Assembly (NCBI GenBank): GCA_041392835.1
Contig: JAWKLF010000001.1
Location: 620,001 to 684,000 of the forward strand
Length of the DNA stretch: 64,000 bases
Direction: 5' to 3'
Source: OLB11 sp041392835
Lineage (GTDB): Bacteria; Bacteroidota; Bacteroidia; Chitinophagales; Chitinophagaceae
A model generated the notes under the pieces. That model saw only the letters and a list, made by a program, of their open reading frames with translations, had not been told where the DNA came from and did no database searches. This document shows, in pieces, positions 1 through 8,714 of this stretch (position 1 is its first letter; the number at the start of each line of letters is the position of its first letter). Both the position numbers and the translations under genes were made by a program.

Positions 1-1798
1 TTAAGGTATTTGGAATTATGATTGAATAAGAATCATGGATTGAATCCGTGTTGTTTGGAAATACTGACAAACTAATACCATTGTTGAACCCTGGGTCGTG
101 ATCAAAAAAGTATTCAGCTCGCTCTATAGTACCTGGGTATATATTGGGATTGTTATCATTGCAATCATCACCGTTCAGTACTTTACCGTTGGGAATAGTG
201 TAAGGCAAGCCGACACAAAAAAATTGCATGGTAGTAGTATCTCCAAACCCATCGCCGTCTAAATCGTTGTATAAGGCAGTTGTATTATAAACAGATGAAT
301 CATTATCGTTGCAATCGGTATTTACTAATGAATATCCAATGGGTGCTAATACATTGTTTTGCGCACACACAAATACCATATTACCAGCCCCGATGCCGTC
401 TAAATCATTATCTACATAAAATGGAAATAAAGCGTGCAAAGAGGCGTCATTATCATTGCAATCGGTGCTATCCAATACATATCCTATGGGCTGTGAGGTG
501 CTGAAAATAAATTGCGATACATTTCCAAATCCATCTGCATCCAAATCTTCAAACCACTTACTTGTGCTAACAAAAATTTTCATAGTATTACAAATACTCC
601 ATTTACCATCCGCAACTTGTGTTCTACACACAAATTGATGAAACCCGCTTGAAGCAATTGATAGGGGTAATGTATAATTTGAAAATACAACTTGGGTATC
701 AGCATTTATGGGTAGGTTGATACCATTGCCAAAACCTGGGTCGAGGTCAATAAAGTATTCAACCTTAACGATGGGAGCTAAAGTTGCTACATTTGATAGT
801 GTAGAATCTTTGTATATTTTTTTCAAATTCGTTATGCTCCACGTACCCAAACTGTCTTGAGTACGAAAACCGATGGTATGAAAACCCGGGTTGACTGTAG
901 AAAGATTGATTTGCGAGTTTTGTAAAATTGAATTTGTATCGATTGCAATAGGCAATGAAAATGCCATACCAAAGCCTGGGTCGGTATCTATAAAATATTC
1001 GGCCTTCACAATGGGAACTCTCTTGTTTGGAATAGACAGCATAGAGTCTTTGTATATTTTCTTTAGATTAGTAATACTCCATTTTCCTAAGCTATCCTGA
1101 GTGCGAAACCCAAGCGTATGAAAGCCAGAACTTACACTAGATAAATTAATAGTTGTGTAATTTAAAATAACATTCGTATCCATAGAAATGGATAATGAAG
1201 AGGCATTTCCGAAACCTGGGTCCGTATCAATAAAATATTCGGCTTTTACAATCGGAAATTGTTTGTCTAAAATCGCTAAGGTAGAATCTTTGTAAAATCT
1301 TTTTAGATTTGTTATGCTCCACTTGCCCATACTATCTTGTGAGCGAAACCCTATGGTATGAAAACCGGGGTTGACAGTAGAAAGATTGATAAGTGTACTT
1401 TGTAAAATGGTATTTGTATCTGTTGTAATTGACAAAGAGATGGCATTGCCAAAACCTGGGTCGGAATCAATAAAATACTCAGCTTTTACTATGGGTGCTA
1501 CTATTTCTGGAGATACTATAGCGGAATCTTTGTAAAATTTTTTCAAGTTTGTTATACTCCAAGTACCATTAGAATCTTTTGATCTAAATCCTATGGTGTG
1601 ATAGCCTTTATTTAGTGTAGCCACATTTATAGAGTAATTATTTATTTCTACATTGCTATCTAAATTAATCGGTATTAGAATCCCATTGCCATAGCCAGGA
1701 TCTGTATCTATGAAATACTCAGTTTCAACTATTTGTTGAGCACTTAAAATATGCGAAACATACAATAATAAAATACTGAAAAGTACTTTCAACTTCAT
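1..1798 (-). CDS. Secreted repeat protein with MopE-like metal-binding motifs (3' end beyond window)
   Basis: The reading frame starts at an ATG at 1798 and stays open to the left edge (599 codons), so the C-terminus is missing. It begins with a signal peptide (hydrophobic stretch ending LSAQQ). Five repeats of about 80 residues follow, each opening with EYFIDxDPGFGN and closing with GFRxxDSxGxWSITN. Between roughly 560 and 170 there are three motifs of the type DxDGFG...DCNDND, which resemble the MopE-type putative metal-binding family (PF11617). The EYF-DxDPGF repeat then resumes at the window edge. It is the last visible gene of a tight minus-strand operon, 3 bases after the preceding stop. 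A T9SS sorting domain beyond the edge is plausible but unseen. The function is probably cell-surface or secreted; the substrate is unknown. Confidence 0.85.
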   Translation of the reverse strand, partial: MKLKVLFSILLLYVSHILSAQQIVETEYFIDTDPGYGNGILIPINLDSNVEINNYSINVATLNKGYHTIGFRSKDSNGTWSITNLKKFYKDSAIVSPEIVAPIVKAEYFIDSDPGFGNAISLSITTDTNTILQSTLINLSTVNPGFHTIGFRSQDSMGKWSITNLKRFYKDSTLAILDKQFPIVKAEYFIDTDPGFGNASSLSISMDTNVILNYTTINLSSVSSGFHTLGFRTQDSLGKWSITNLKKIYKDSMLSIPNKRVPIVKAEYFIDTDPGFGMAFSLPIAIDTNSILQNSQINLSTVNPGFHTIGFRTQDSLGTWSITNLKKIYKDSTLSNVATLAPIVKVEYFIDLDPGFGNGINLPINADTQVVFSNYTLPLSIASSGFHQFVCRTQVADGKWSICNTMKIFVSTSKWFEDLDADGFGNVSQFIFSTSQPIGYVLDSTDCNDNDASLHALFPFYVDNDLDGIGAGNMVFVCAQNNVLAPIGYSLVNTDCNDNDSSVYNTTALYNDLDGDGFGDTTTMQFFCVGLPYTIPNGKVLNGDDCNDNNPNIYPGTIERAEYFFDHDPGFNNGISLSVFPNNTDSIHDSYSIIIPNTL

Positions 1799-1801
1799 CT
1801 T

Positions 1802-2773
1802 TTAGTTGTTAGAACGTGTGCTAAGATTTATAATAATATCGTTGGTGTTAATATAGCTTGGGACTTGCAGTTCGTATATACTAGGAAAGGATGGAAGGGT
1901 TCCAAGTTTAATAGGCTTGTTGCCAGAAAAAATGCCAACATCTAAGTTCTTTGCCTTTGCGGTTAATTCCTGTGCAGGAAAAGGATTGGTATTGTTAAAA
2001 GTGGGATTAGGATCTACAAAAATTTCATTCAAAGACAATATGGTGGACTCAGTCTTAACGCTACCAGAAAATTCTGAAATATAAGGCGTATTTTGAATAA
2101 TATTGGCAAAGCCTGTACAGCTATTAAGGGTAACGGCATCATTGGCCGTTATGATACTGGAGATAAAGCTTGCGTTGGTAAAATCCGAAACATCTAAACG
2201 CAAATTGCATCGCACAAACTTTATGTCTGATGATGCAATGCAATTTAATTCTAAATTAAGCAGACAATTTTCAAAAAGCACATGATTTGAACTTGTGATG
2301 GTACTATTGAGTAAAGCAAATAAACCAAAATAAGACTGGTGAATATGTAAGAAATTGGACGCTCGTATTGTTAATCCTCTTTCGAAAAAACTATTAGCAA
2401 CTATTACATTATCTGTGGTATCTAATATAAGATTGTCTTGTGCATGAACAGAAATATAGCTACCATCGGCATTGTGCCCTTTAAATTTTAATGAGCCGGC
2501 AATAGTTGCCGTTTTAGGAATGGCTTGCAAATTAAAAAATGTATCTAATTGGCTTCCATTGCCTATGAGAGTTATTTTTTTTGAAATAGTTAGGCCATTA
2601 TAGTTTATAGAACTCGGTTCTAAATAAATAGTGTCACCACTGGCGGCAGCATTCACTGCACTTAGTAAGGTAGTATGTACGCCAGTTATTCCTGGGTTAT
2701 TGTTTACTCGTAAAATACTTGCGTTTAATTGCGTAACAATAAAGAGTAATAAAAATATAATTATTTGTTTCAT
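1802..2773 (-). CDS. Secreted parallel beta-helix protein (small subtype)
   Basis: A 323-residue protein with an N-terminal signal peptide (hydrophobic MKQIIIFLLLF stretch, cleavage near LNA). It continues with a motif shared by its neighbours: LRVNNNPG, an AVNAAASGDTIYLEP segment and KKITLIGNGS. Short N-rich beta-strand rungs typical of right-handed parallel beta-helix (pectin-lyase-like) folds follow. It is closely related to the gene at 2776-3753. It ends in a short tail, NLSTRSNN, that matches the tails of its three paralogues. No catalytic residues can be assigned and no T9SS domain is seen. It lies in an operon, 2 bases after the previous gene and 3 bases before the next. Role unknown; structural surface protein or glycan-binding protein are possibilities. 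Confidence 0.8.
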   Translation of the reverse strand: MKQIIIFLLLFIVTQLNASILRVNNNPGITGVHTTLLSAVNAAASGDTIYLEPSSINYNGLTISKKITLIGNGSQLDTFFNLQAIPKTATIAGSLKFKGHNADGSYISVHAQDNLILDTTDNVIVANSFFERGLTIRASNFLHIHQSYFGLFALLNSTITSSNHVLFENCLLNLELNCIASSDIKFVRCNLRLDVSDFTNASFISSIITANDAVTLNSCTGFANIIQNTPYISEFSGSVKTESTILSLNEIFVDPNPTFNNTNPFPAQELTAKAKNLDVGIFSGNKPIKLGTLPSFPSIYELQVPSYINTNDIIINLSTRSNN

Positions 2774-2775
2774 GC

Positions 2776-3753
2776 TTATTTATTTGAACGTGATTTAAGA
2801 TTTATTTGCAGAGAATTTGAACTATTGTAGCTATTCATTTCTAAACTGTAAATAGTAGGGATGGCAGGTATAGTGGCCTTTTTCAGGGGATATTCGCCTG
2901 CATAAATGCCTACATCGTTGGGTTCTATATTATTGATGGTTATGTTTTTTTCAAAGCCATCTGTTGAACTCGAGTTTACAAGAATTTGATTTAGAGGTAA
3001 AAAGATAACATCCTCACTTATTCCAGATGGTATAGTTGATGAATAGCTTTGGGAATGAATACAATGAAACAAAGTACAAGTAGCATCAAAAGCAGCCTGA
3101 TTAAGTTGTGCTTCGATGAATATACAAGCTATAAAAGTAGCTTGGGTAAAACTTGTAAATTGCACATTTCGAAAATTGCAATTGGCAAATGTAATATTTG
3201 TTGAATTGGAAATCGTTTGCTTTACTTCAAAAGCAGTATTTTGAAAGCGAATATGGTTGCTGAGATCAACTGTAAGTCCTAAGGTTTGAGAGGCTGTACC
3301 CTTTACAAGGGTTCTTCTGATAAGTGCATTTGTCGCATTCTCAATGACTAATCTGCCTTGAATATTACAGTTGTCTATCGTAAAATTATTTACACCATTC
3401 ACAAGTATATTGCCAGCAATAGTTAAAGACAAATAGGAATCATTGGCTCCAGATTGTAAATCTACGTTTCCGGCTATGATGGCCGTTTTATCTATGGCTT
3501 GAAATTCTTTGTTGGTGGCGAGTTCACTTCCATTTCCAATGATAGTTATTTTTTTAGCTATAGCCGCACCAGAATATGCCACATCACTGGGTTCAATATA
3601 AATCGTATCGCCAGCATTGGCCACATTAACTGCATTTTGCAAATGCGTATGTACTCCGAGTATACCAGGGGTGTTGTTTACTCTCAATATGGCAGCATTG
3701 GCCGACAGAGAAAATATAAACAATAGCATGAATAACTGTTTTTCTATATGCAT
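2776..3753 (-). CDS. Secreted parallel beta-helix protein (small subtype)
   Basis: A 325-residue paralogue of the gene at 1802-2773. It has a signal peptide (FMLLFIFSLSANA), then LRVNNTPGILGVHT, a GDTIYIEPSDVAYSG segment and KKITIIGNGSEL, then serial N-x-x-hydrophobic rungs that suggest a right-handed beta-helix. The C-terminus reads INLKSRSNK, matching the conserved tail of this four-gene family. One base separates it from the upstream gene and two from the downstream gene, so co-transcription and probably translational coupling are expected. The family assignment rests on fold-like patterns rather than on an enzyme signature, so no reaction is proposed. Confidence 0.8.
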   Translation of the reverse strand: MHIEKQLFMLLFIFSLSANAAILRVNNTPGILGVHTHLQNAVNVANAGDTIYIEPSDVAYSGAAIAKKITIIGNGSELATNKEFQAIDKTAIIAGNVDLQSGANDSYLSLTIAGNILVNGVNNFTIDNCNIQGRLVIENATNALIRRTLVKGTASQTLGLTVDLSNHIRFQNTAFEVKQTISNSTNITFANCNFRNVQFTSFTQATFIACIFIEAQLNQAAFDATCTLFHCIHSQSYSSTIPSGISEDVIFLPLNQILVNSSSTDGFEKNITINNIEPNDVGIYAGEYPLKKATIPAIPTIYSLEMNSYNSSNSLQINLKSRSNK

Positions 3754-3754
3754 A

Positions 3755-4888
3755 TTATTTGCTTTTTCTTGCTTCTATTTGTACTTGAATAGTTCCACCT
3801 TGCGATACTGTATTTGAACTTTGCCATGCTGTGTTTACTATATAGGGTAAAACTCCATTGCGACTTAAATTCCAATTTTCAATAGAATTTGGAGTAAATA
3901 TTAATCCCATATCTAATCCATCATTGCCTGCCCCAATACACGGACTCCCGGTGTTTGGTTTGAAATTTAAAAGGGTATTGTGTACACCACTATTGATGTC
4001 GGCCTGTGATACGAGCTGTGGGTCGGTTTGTGAAATATTACTACCCAAGTCAAAATTGTTAGGTGTAGCCCAAGGGATTGTAGTACTTGTAGTGTTAAAT
4101 GTGATATTGTTTTGATATGAATTATTGAAGCCAAAATTCAAATTACTAACGCCTACAAAAATATTATTGCTGATATAAGAATTATTGGGCGACTGCGTAA
4201 TAGAGTTACCAAACAAAGGGCTTGCAGCACCATTGCCATAAAATAAGTTGTGATCAATAACAACACCGCTGGATTTGCTAAACCCACTAAAAAATGGAGT
4301 AATGGTAGCAGGTCGGACTACATTGTTTCTGAAAAGAAAATTAACCAAATATCCGGAAGAAAAATTGGCATCTAATATATAATAACTAAAATAACAATTT
4401 TGAATTATTATATTGGCATGTGTCCTACCATTATTTGCAAAAGTAAAATTTGTTCCGCTACCGCCATTAAAATAGCAACGGTTCACAAGTACATTATTTA
4501 CTGCTTCGCCATTTGTGCCAATTCCACCAAGCGTTAAGGCGCTGGTAAATTCTAAGCCATGAAATTCTGTACCACTAGACGTGCCGATTATGTTGCTAAA
4601 ATTACGAATAGTTACAATTCCTAATTTGGCGGATATTGGAGATATCTTTTCAGTGGCAAACCCCGGACCAATATATATAAGCTTTTTATCATCAACTGTA
4701 AATTGCGCATAAGGAACTATAGAGCCATGTATGTATATGGTATCGCCATGATTAGCTGAGTCGCAAGCGGCCTGTATATTGTCGAACTGTGCTATGCCTG
4801 CAGGAAAATTTAGTACAGTATAGACAGTAGCTAAAGAATTCAGATAACTGCCAAAGAACAGTGAGATGATAAGAATGGTCTGTTTCAT
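3755..4888 (-). CDS. Secreted parallel beta-helix protein (large subtype)
   Basis: The open frame extends to an ATG at 4909, but the ATG at 4888 gives a clean signal peptide (MKQTILIISLFFGS) and is preferred; the mature part is unaffected. It contains TVLNFPAGIAQF, GDTIYIHGS and KKLIYIGPGFATEK. Many asparagine-rich rungs with aromatic N-x-YF segments follow, typical of right-handed parallel beta-helix proteins. The C-terminus IQVQIEARKSK is conserved with the paralogue at 4909-6048. If the 4909 start is used, it overlaps the upstream stop by one base (TAATG). The fold is supported by pattern; the biochemical role is unknown. Confidence 0.8.
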   Translation of the reverse strand: MKQTILIISLFFGSYLNSLATVYTVLNFPAGIAQFDNIQAACDSANHGDTIYIHGSIVPYAQFTVDDKKLIYIGPGFATEKISPISAKLGIVTIRNFSNIIGTSSGTEFHGLEFTSALTLGGIGTNGEAVNNVLVNRCYFNGGSGTNFTFANNGRTHANIIIQNCYFSYYILDANFSSGYLVNFLFRNNVVRPATITPFFSGFSKSSGVVIDHNLFYGNGAASPLFGNSITQSPNNSYISNNIFVGVSNLNFGFNNSYQNNITFNTTSTTIPWATPNNFDLGSNISQTDPQLVSQADINSGVHNTLLNFKPNTGSPCIGAGNDGLDMGLIFTPNSIENWNLSRNGVLPYIVNTAWQSSNTVSQGGTIQVQIEARKSK

Positions 4889-4908
4889 TTTATTATTTTT
4901 AAAAAGCA

Positions 4909-6048
4909 TTATTTAGATTTTCTTGCATTGAGGTTTAATTGTATAGTCTCGCCTTTTGTTATTACACCTTTATTCAAATACATAAGGACTATATAAGGCA
5001 ATATACTATTGCGTGCTTGGGTATAATCATAAGATGTATTTTCTTCATATAACAAACCTATATCTTTGCCATCATTCCCTGCATTGAGGCATGGGCTACT
5101 TGAGGTGGGCTTAAAATTTAGTAATGGATTGTTTGTGCCTCCATCAACAGCATTTTGATCTACCAACATAGGATTTACACTTGACAAATTGCCTCCACCA
5201 TCTATATTGCCATTAGCTGTCCAAGGAGTATTGGAGACGCAATCATAAAATACATTATTTATAAATGTGGAATTAAGGCATTGATCCACATTCTTCATAC
5301 CACAAAAAATGTTATTAGATAAAATTAAATTTGAACATTTTTCGCCGCTATTAAAAGCTGCAAACAATAAAGAATTGCTGCTTGTGGCTTGGTAAAACAA
5401 ATTATGATCAATAAAAACACCGATAGTATTATTCATTCCTTTAAACAATCTTGATCCACCGGTAGCACTATAAAACACATTGTTTTTGATTAGCATATTC
5501 TCTACTATCGTAGTAGTACCTCCAGCAATAGCCGAATACCTAAAATAATTGTTGCTAATAATATAGCCACTATAGGTAGCATTGGTAAGAGTACCCAATG
5601 TTAGCCCTATATTGGCAAATGAATTTTTATTAATCGTAATATTCTTAACTACTTCCCCGTTTATGCTAGCTTGATTGATTTGAATATTTGCATTGGATAT
5701 AAAATCCATACCATGAATTGCACAGCCATCTGCGTTGCCAACTACATTAGTAAATGCATTTATATTAATATTGGTATTGACTTTGGCCGTTTGTGGATTA
5801 TTTTTTTCTGGACTAAAGCCTGGCCCTATCAGTATTATTTTTTTGTCGGCTATTGTGCATCCCGCATATACAATAGGAGACCCATGAACCACTATCGTAT
5901 CACCATGAGCACTTGCATCTACCGCTGCTTGAAGCGTATTGTATTGTGCAAGACCTGAGGGAAAATTCAACACCGTACGTGTAGTGGCATTTGAAATAAA
6001 TGCGAAGAACCATAGAGCTAAAAAAAAAGGTATTGATTTATACATCAT
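4909..6048 (-). CDS. Secreted parallel beta-helix protein (large subtype), first gene of operon
   Basis: A 379-residue protein with a signal peptide (hydrophobic IPFFLALWFFAF). Next come TRTVLNFPSGLAQY, GDTIVVHGSPIVYAG and KKIILIGPGFSPEKN, then N-rich beta-helix rungs. The order of motifs matches the paralogue at 3755-4888. It ends LNLNARKSK, the tail shared by the family. It is the promoter-proximal gene of the five-gene minus-strand unit reaching to position 1. A TATATTTT sequence upstream on the coding strand is one base off the Bacteroidota -7 consensus and might be its promoter. Four related genes in a row point to local duplication. Function unknown. Confidence 0.8.
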   Translation of the reverse strand: MMYKSIPFFLALWFFAFISNATTRTVLNFPSGLAQYNTLQAAVDASAHGDTIVVHGSPIVYAGCTIADKKIILIGPGFSPEKNNPQTAKVNTNININAFTNVVGNADGCAIHGMDFISNANIQINQASINGEVVKNITINKNSFANIGLTLGTLTNATYSGYIISNNYFRYSAIAGGTTTIVENMLIKNNVFYSATGGSRLFKGMNNTIGVFIDHNLFYQATSSNSLLFAAFNSGEKCSNLILSNNIFCGMKNVDQCLNSTFINNVFYDCVSNTPWTANGNIDGGGNLSSVNPMLVDQNAVDGGTNNPLLNFKPTSSSPCLNAGNDGKDIGLLYEENTSYDYTQARNSILPYIVLMYLNKGVITKGETIQLNLNARKSK

Positions 6049-6183
6049 AAGCTAATTTCAAAAGCAAAAATGAAAATATAGGGTTATACATACAATCCCT
6101 AATTGTAGTGATACTAAATCGACGATGTTATGCCAGTATATTCCTTGTACAATTTGTACATGGCTTTGGGTTATTTATAAATT

Positions 6184-6290
6184 ATACCGATTATACTACT
6201 GTAACAGACCAAAAAAATGGTCTGAACATCAGCAATATCGGCATAAACTACTCTAAAAATAAGTCTGAAACCAGTTTAAGATTGGTATTA
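6184..6290. repeat. Dispersed structured repeat, copy 1
   Basis: This is a non-coding element in the 316-base gap between 6048 and 6365. An outer pair of arms, ATACCGAT at 6184-6191 and ATTGGTAT at 6281-6288, encloses a perfect hairpin (CAGACCA, six A, TGGTCTG) at 6205-6224. Two blocks are shared with copy 2 near 33732: 6187-6226 (38 of 40 bases identical) and 6263-6290 (26 of 28). Copy 1 carries about 43 extra bases between them, bounded by a repeated GTCTGAA. The rest of the gap (6049-6183 and 6291-6364) shows no gene; a small TGTAC/GTACA inverted repeat lies near 6150. Confidence 0.8.
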
Positions 6291-6364
6291 CTTTGGTATA
6301 AAAACATTCTTGTGAAAATTAAAAATACTACAATTTAAAAAATCGTAATTGATAGTGTTCAAGC

Positions 6365-6826
6365 CTATACATAGCCTAAATACTCTTTTGAATATTTAGA
6401 AAATTCAATGGCCAGTTCATCGCCTACTTGATAAAAATGAAAATCATTTTCGCTCACTTCTATACTGTATTTCAGAGGGTGATGTATAAAAAAGTGAAAT
6501 GTATGATTAAATTCGATTTCGCTTTTTTCCTTAATACTAACTACATATTGTGTTTTTTTTCTGTGCTTTATATCCAGTTTATATTTTCTTAAATGACTCA
6601 GATAGTAAATCCACAGGCCTGCAAAAAGTAATACGGTAACCAATAGCTGTGCAAAACCATACATATAGAGCATAGATTGCAAATCGGGTTTTTTAAAATA
6701 GCTTAATAAGCCAGCCAACAAAGGAATCAAAATGCAAATTAAAAATACAAGCCGCAACGCAAAGCTAAAATCACGACTTTGTTTATCATGTAGTTTTTGT
6801 ACAAATGCCAACTCATGATCTAACAT
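6365..6826 (-). CDS. Small membrane protein of unknown function
   Basis: The frame opens at a TTG at 6850, but the ATG at 6826 (MLDHELAFVQKL) is a more likely start and gives 153 residues. Two hydrophobic segments (around LRLVFLICILIPLLAGLL and LLVTVLLFAGLWIYYL) look like transmembrane helices separated by a short loop. A charged KYKLDIKHRKK stretch follows, then a C-terminal soluble domain of about 80 residues with beta-rich composition. It lies 45 bases downstream of recJ on the same strand and may be co-transcribed. It is not recognised as a named family. Confidence 0.7.
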   Translation of the reverse strand: MLDHELAFVQKLHDKQSRDFSFALRLVFLICILIPLLAGLLSYFKKPDLQSMLYMYGFAQLLVTVLLFAGLWIYYLSHLRKYKLDIKHRKKTQYVVSIKEKSEIEFNHTFHFFIHHPLKYSIEVSENDFHFYQVGDELAIEFSKYSKEYLGYV

Positions 6827-6871
6827 ACTATATGAAGCAATAGGAAGCAAACCTAAATTAAAGATAAGTGC

Positions 6872-8569
6872 TTATTGTCTAATATCAATGATTTTGAGCT
6901 GTATGCTTGTTTGATTTCGCCAAGTGTTTTCTTCTATATGATACAGAATTTGAAAGGGCTTGTTGTTTTTTATAAGGTTTAATTTGTCTGCCATATTAAA
7001 AGCTATTGCATTCAATACGGTGCTTCCATTTTGTGTTAAAACCAATTTAAGATGTTTTTCTTTTACAAGCATGGATTGAGCATTGAAATCAAAAACACCT
7101 TGTGTTTTAAAAATGGGTCGCATGTTTTCGGGGCCATGTGGTGCAAATTGTTTTAGCAGAGCTAAAAACTTAGGGTTGACACTATCAAAATCTATTTCGC
7201 AATCTATTTCTACTTCAGGCACAAGTTGGTGGCTTTCTAAAGTGTTTGAAACGATGTCTTCAAAACGCTTTTTGAAAGGATCTAAATTTTTTTTCTCTAA
7301 AGTAAGTCCTGCTGCGTAGTAATGCCCACCATAGGTTTCTAATAGGTCGGCACATTGATTGAGGCCATCAAATAAATTAAAACCCTTTATTGAGCGAGCG
7401 GAACCACTAATTTTTCCATTAGATTCAGTAAGTACTATAGTAGGTCTATAAAAATGATCAATTAATCGAGAGGCTACTATGCCTACCACGCCTTTATGCC
7501 AATGCGGTTCATATACTATAGTAGATTTTAAGATAGCATTATTTTCATTCGAAAGAATTTGGTCAAGAGCTTCTTCTGTAGTTGACTTATCTATATCCTT
7601 TCGCTCATTATTATCCTGATGCAATTCTTCTGCTAGTAGTTTGGCTTTGTTTTCGTCTTTTTCTATAAATAAGTTTACAGCTTTTTTTGCATCATCCATT
7701 CTTCCTGCTGCATTGACTCTTGGTGCTATAATAAAAACCAAGTCCGTAATTGTAAATTCTTTTTCGAGTTTGCCAATTTGTTTTAAAGCTTTCAACGGAA
7801 CAGAAGGGTTATGGTTGGCTTTGGCCAATCCAAGTACACTCAAGGTTCTGTTTTCATCTTGTATAGGCACTATATCGGCAGCAATAGCAGTAGCTACCAA
7901 GTCTATATTTTCATTGACAAAGGGCGCACCTATAGCATGTTCTTGTGCATAAGCAGTAATTAGTTTATAACCTATACCACAACCACAGAGTTCCTTATAA
8001 GGATATTCGCAATCGATTTGTTTGGGATTCAAAATGGCATTAGCATCCGGCAATAAATCGCCTGGCAGATGATGATCGCAAACGATGACATCGATTTCAT
8101 GTTTTCGTGCTTCTTCAATTAAGGATACAGATTTGATACCACAATCCAGAGTTATTATTAGCTTAATGTCATTAGCAATAGCTTCTTGTATGGCTTTGTA
8201 AGATAATCCATAGCCCTCGTTGAAGCGGTGAGGTATATAAAAGCTTAGATACTCATAAAAATTTTTAAAAAAACTATATACTACAGCAACCGATGTTGTG
8301 CCGTCTACATCGTAATCGCCGTATATAAGAATTTTATTTTGATGTTGAATATGGTCATGAATAAGTTGCACAGCCGTATTCATACCTTTCATCCAAAAGG
8401 GGTCATAGAGGTGTTCTTCCGTTGTACGAAAAAATTTTTTGGCTTCAGAAAAAGTAGTAATACCTCTTTGCGCAAGCAAAATACAGATAGTACGATTTAT
8501 TTTTAACTCCTTTTGTAGCGTATCTACAATGGATTCATCATATGTTTTTAAAGCCCATCTTTTTTGCAT
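6872..8569 (-). CDS. recJ: Single-stranded-DNA-specific exonuclease RecJ
   Basis: RecJ is the 5'-3' single-strand exonuclease of recombination and mismatch repair, a cytoplasmic DHH/DHHA1 phosphoesterase that uses Mn2+ or Mg2+. The 565 residues match the usual core length. Visible motifs are DYDVDG (residues 85-90), LDCG (141-144), DHH (165-167), an NAAGRM motif in the middle of the protein, and GGHYYAAG in the DHHA1 part; an OB-fold-like C-terminus ends it. All metal-binding acidic and histidine positions seem present, so it should be active. It starts with a normal ATG and is separated from the upstream gene by the terminator at 8663-8686. Confidence 0.96.
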   Translation of the reverse strand: MQKRWALKTYDESIVDTLQKELKINRTICILLAQRGITTFSEAKKFFRTTEEHLYDPFWMKGMNTAVQLIHDHIQHQNKILIYGDYDVDGTTSVAVVYSFFKNFYEYLSFYIPHRFNEGYGLSYKAIQEAIANDIKLIITLDCGIKSVSLIEEARKHEIDVIVCDHHLPGDLLPDANAILNPKQIDCEYPYKELCGCGIGYKLITAYAQEHAIGAPFVNENIDLVATAIAADIVPIQDENRTLSVLGLAKANHNPSVPLKALKQIGKLEKEFTITDLVFIIAPRVNAAGRMDDAKKAVNLFIEKDENKAKLLAEELHQDNNERKDIDKSTTEEALDQILSNENNAILKSTIVYEPHWHKGVVGIVASRLIDHFYRPTIVLTESNGKISGSARSIKGFNLFDGLNQCADLLETYGGHYYAAGLTLEKKNLDPFKKRFEDIVSNTLESHQLVPEVEIDCEIDFDSVNPKFLALLKQFAPHGPENMRPIFKTQGVFDFNAQSMLVKEKHLKLVLTQNGSTVLNAIAFNMADKLNLIKNNKPFQILYHIEENTWRNQTSIQLKIIDIRQ

Positions 8570-8662
8570 GCTTTAGTATCGTGTTAGGTTATAAAATACA
8601 ATGTGCTCAATGTACAAAATAATACTTTTATGAAGAGTAAAAAGACTTAGAAAATGAAAAAT

Positions 8663-8686
8663 AAAAACCCTGCCTAGCAGGGTTTT
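8663..8686. terminator. Bidirectional rho-independent terminator
   Basis: A perfect inverted repeat, AAAACCCTGC / GCAGGGTTTT (arms 8664-8673 and 8677-8686), has a three-base loop and a T-run on either strand. It ends the minus-strand gene at 8715-9575 before recJ. Confidence 0.85.
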
Positions 8687-8714
8687 GTATAAATGTATCA
8701 GGAAGAATAAGTGT

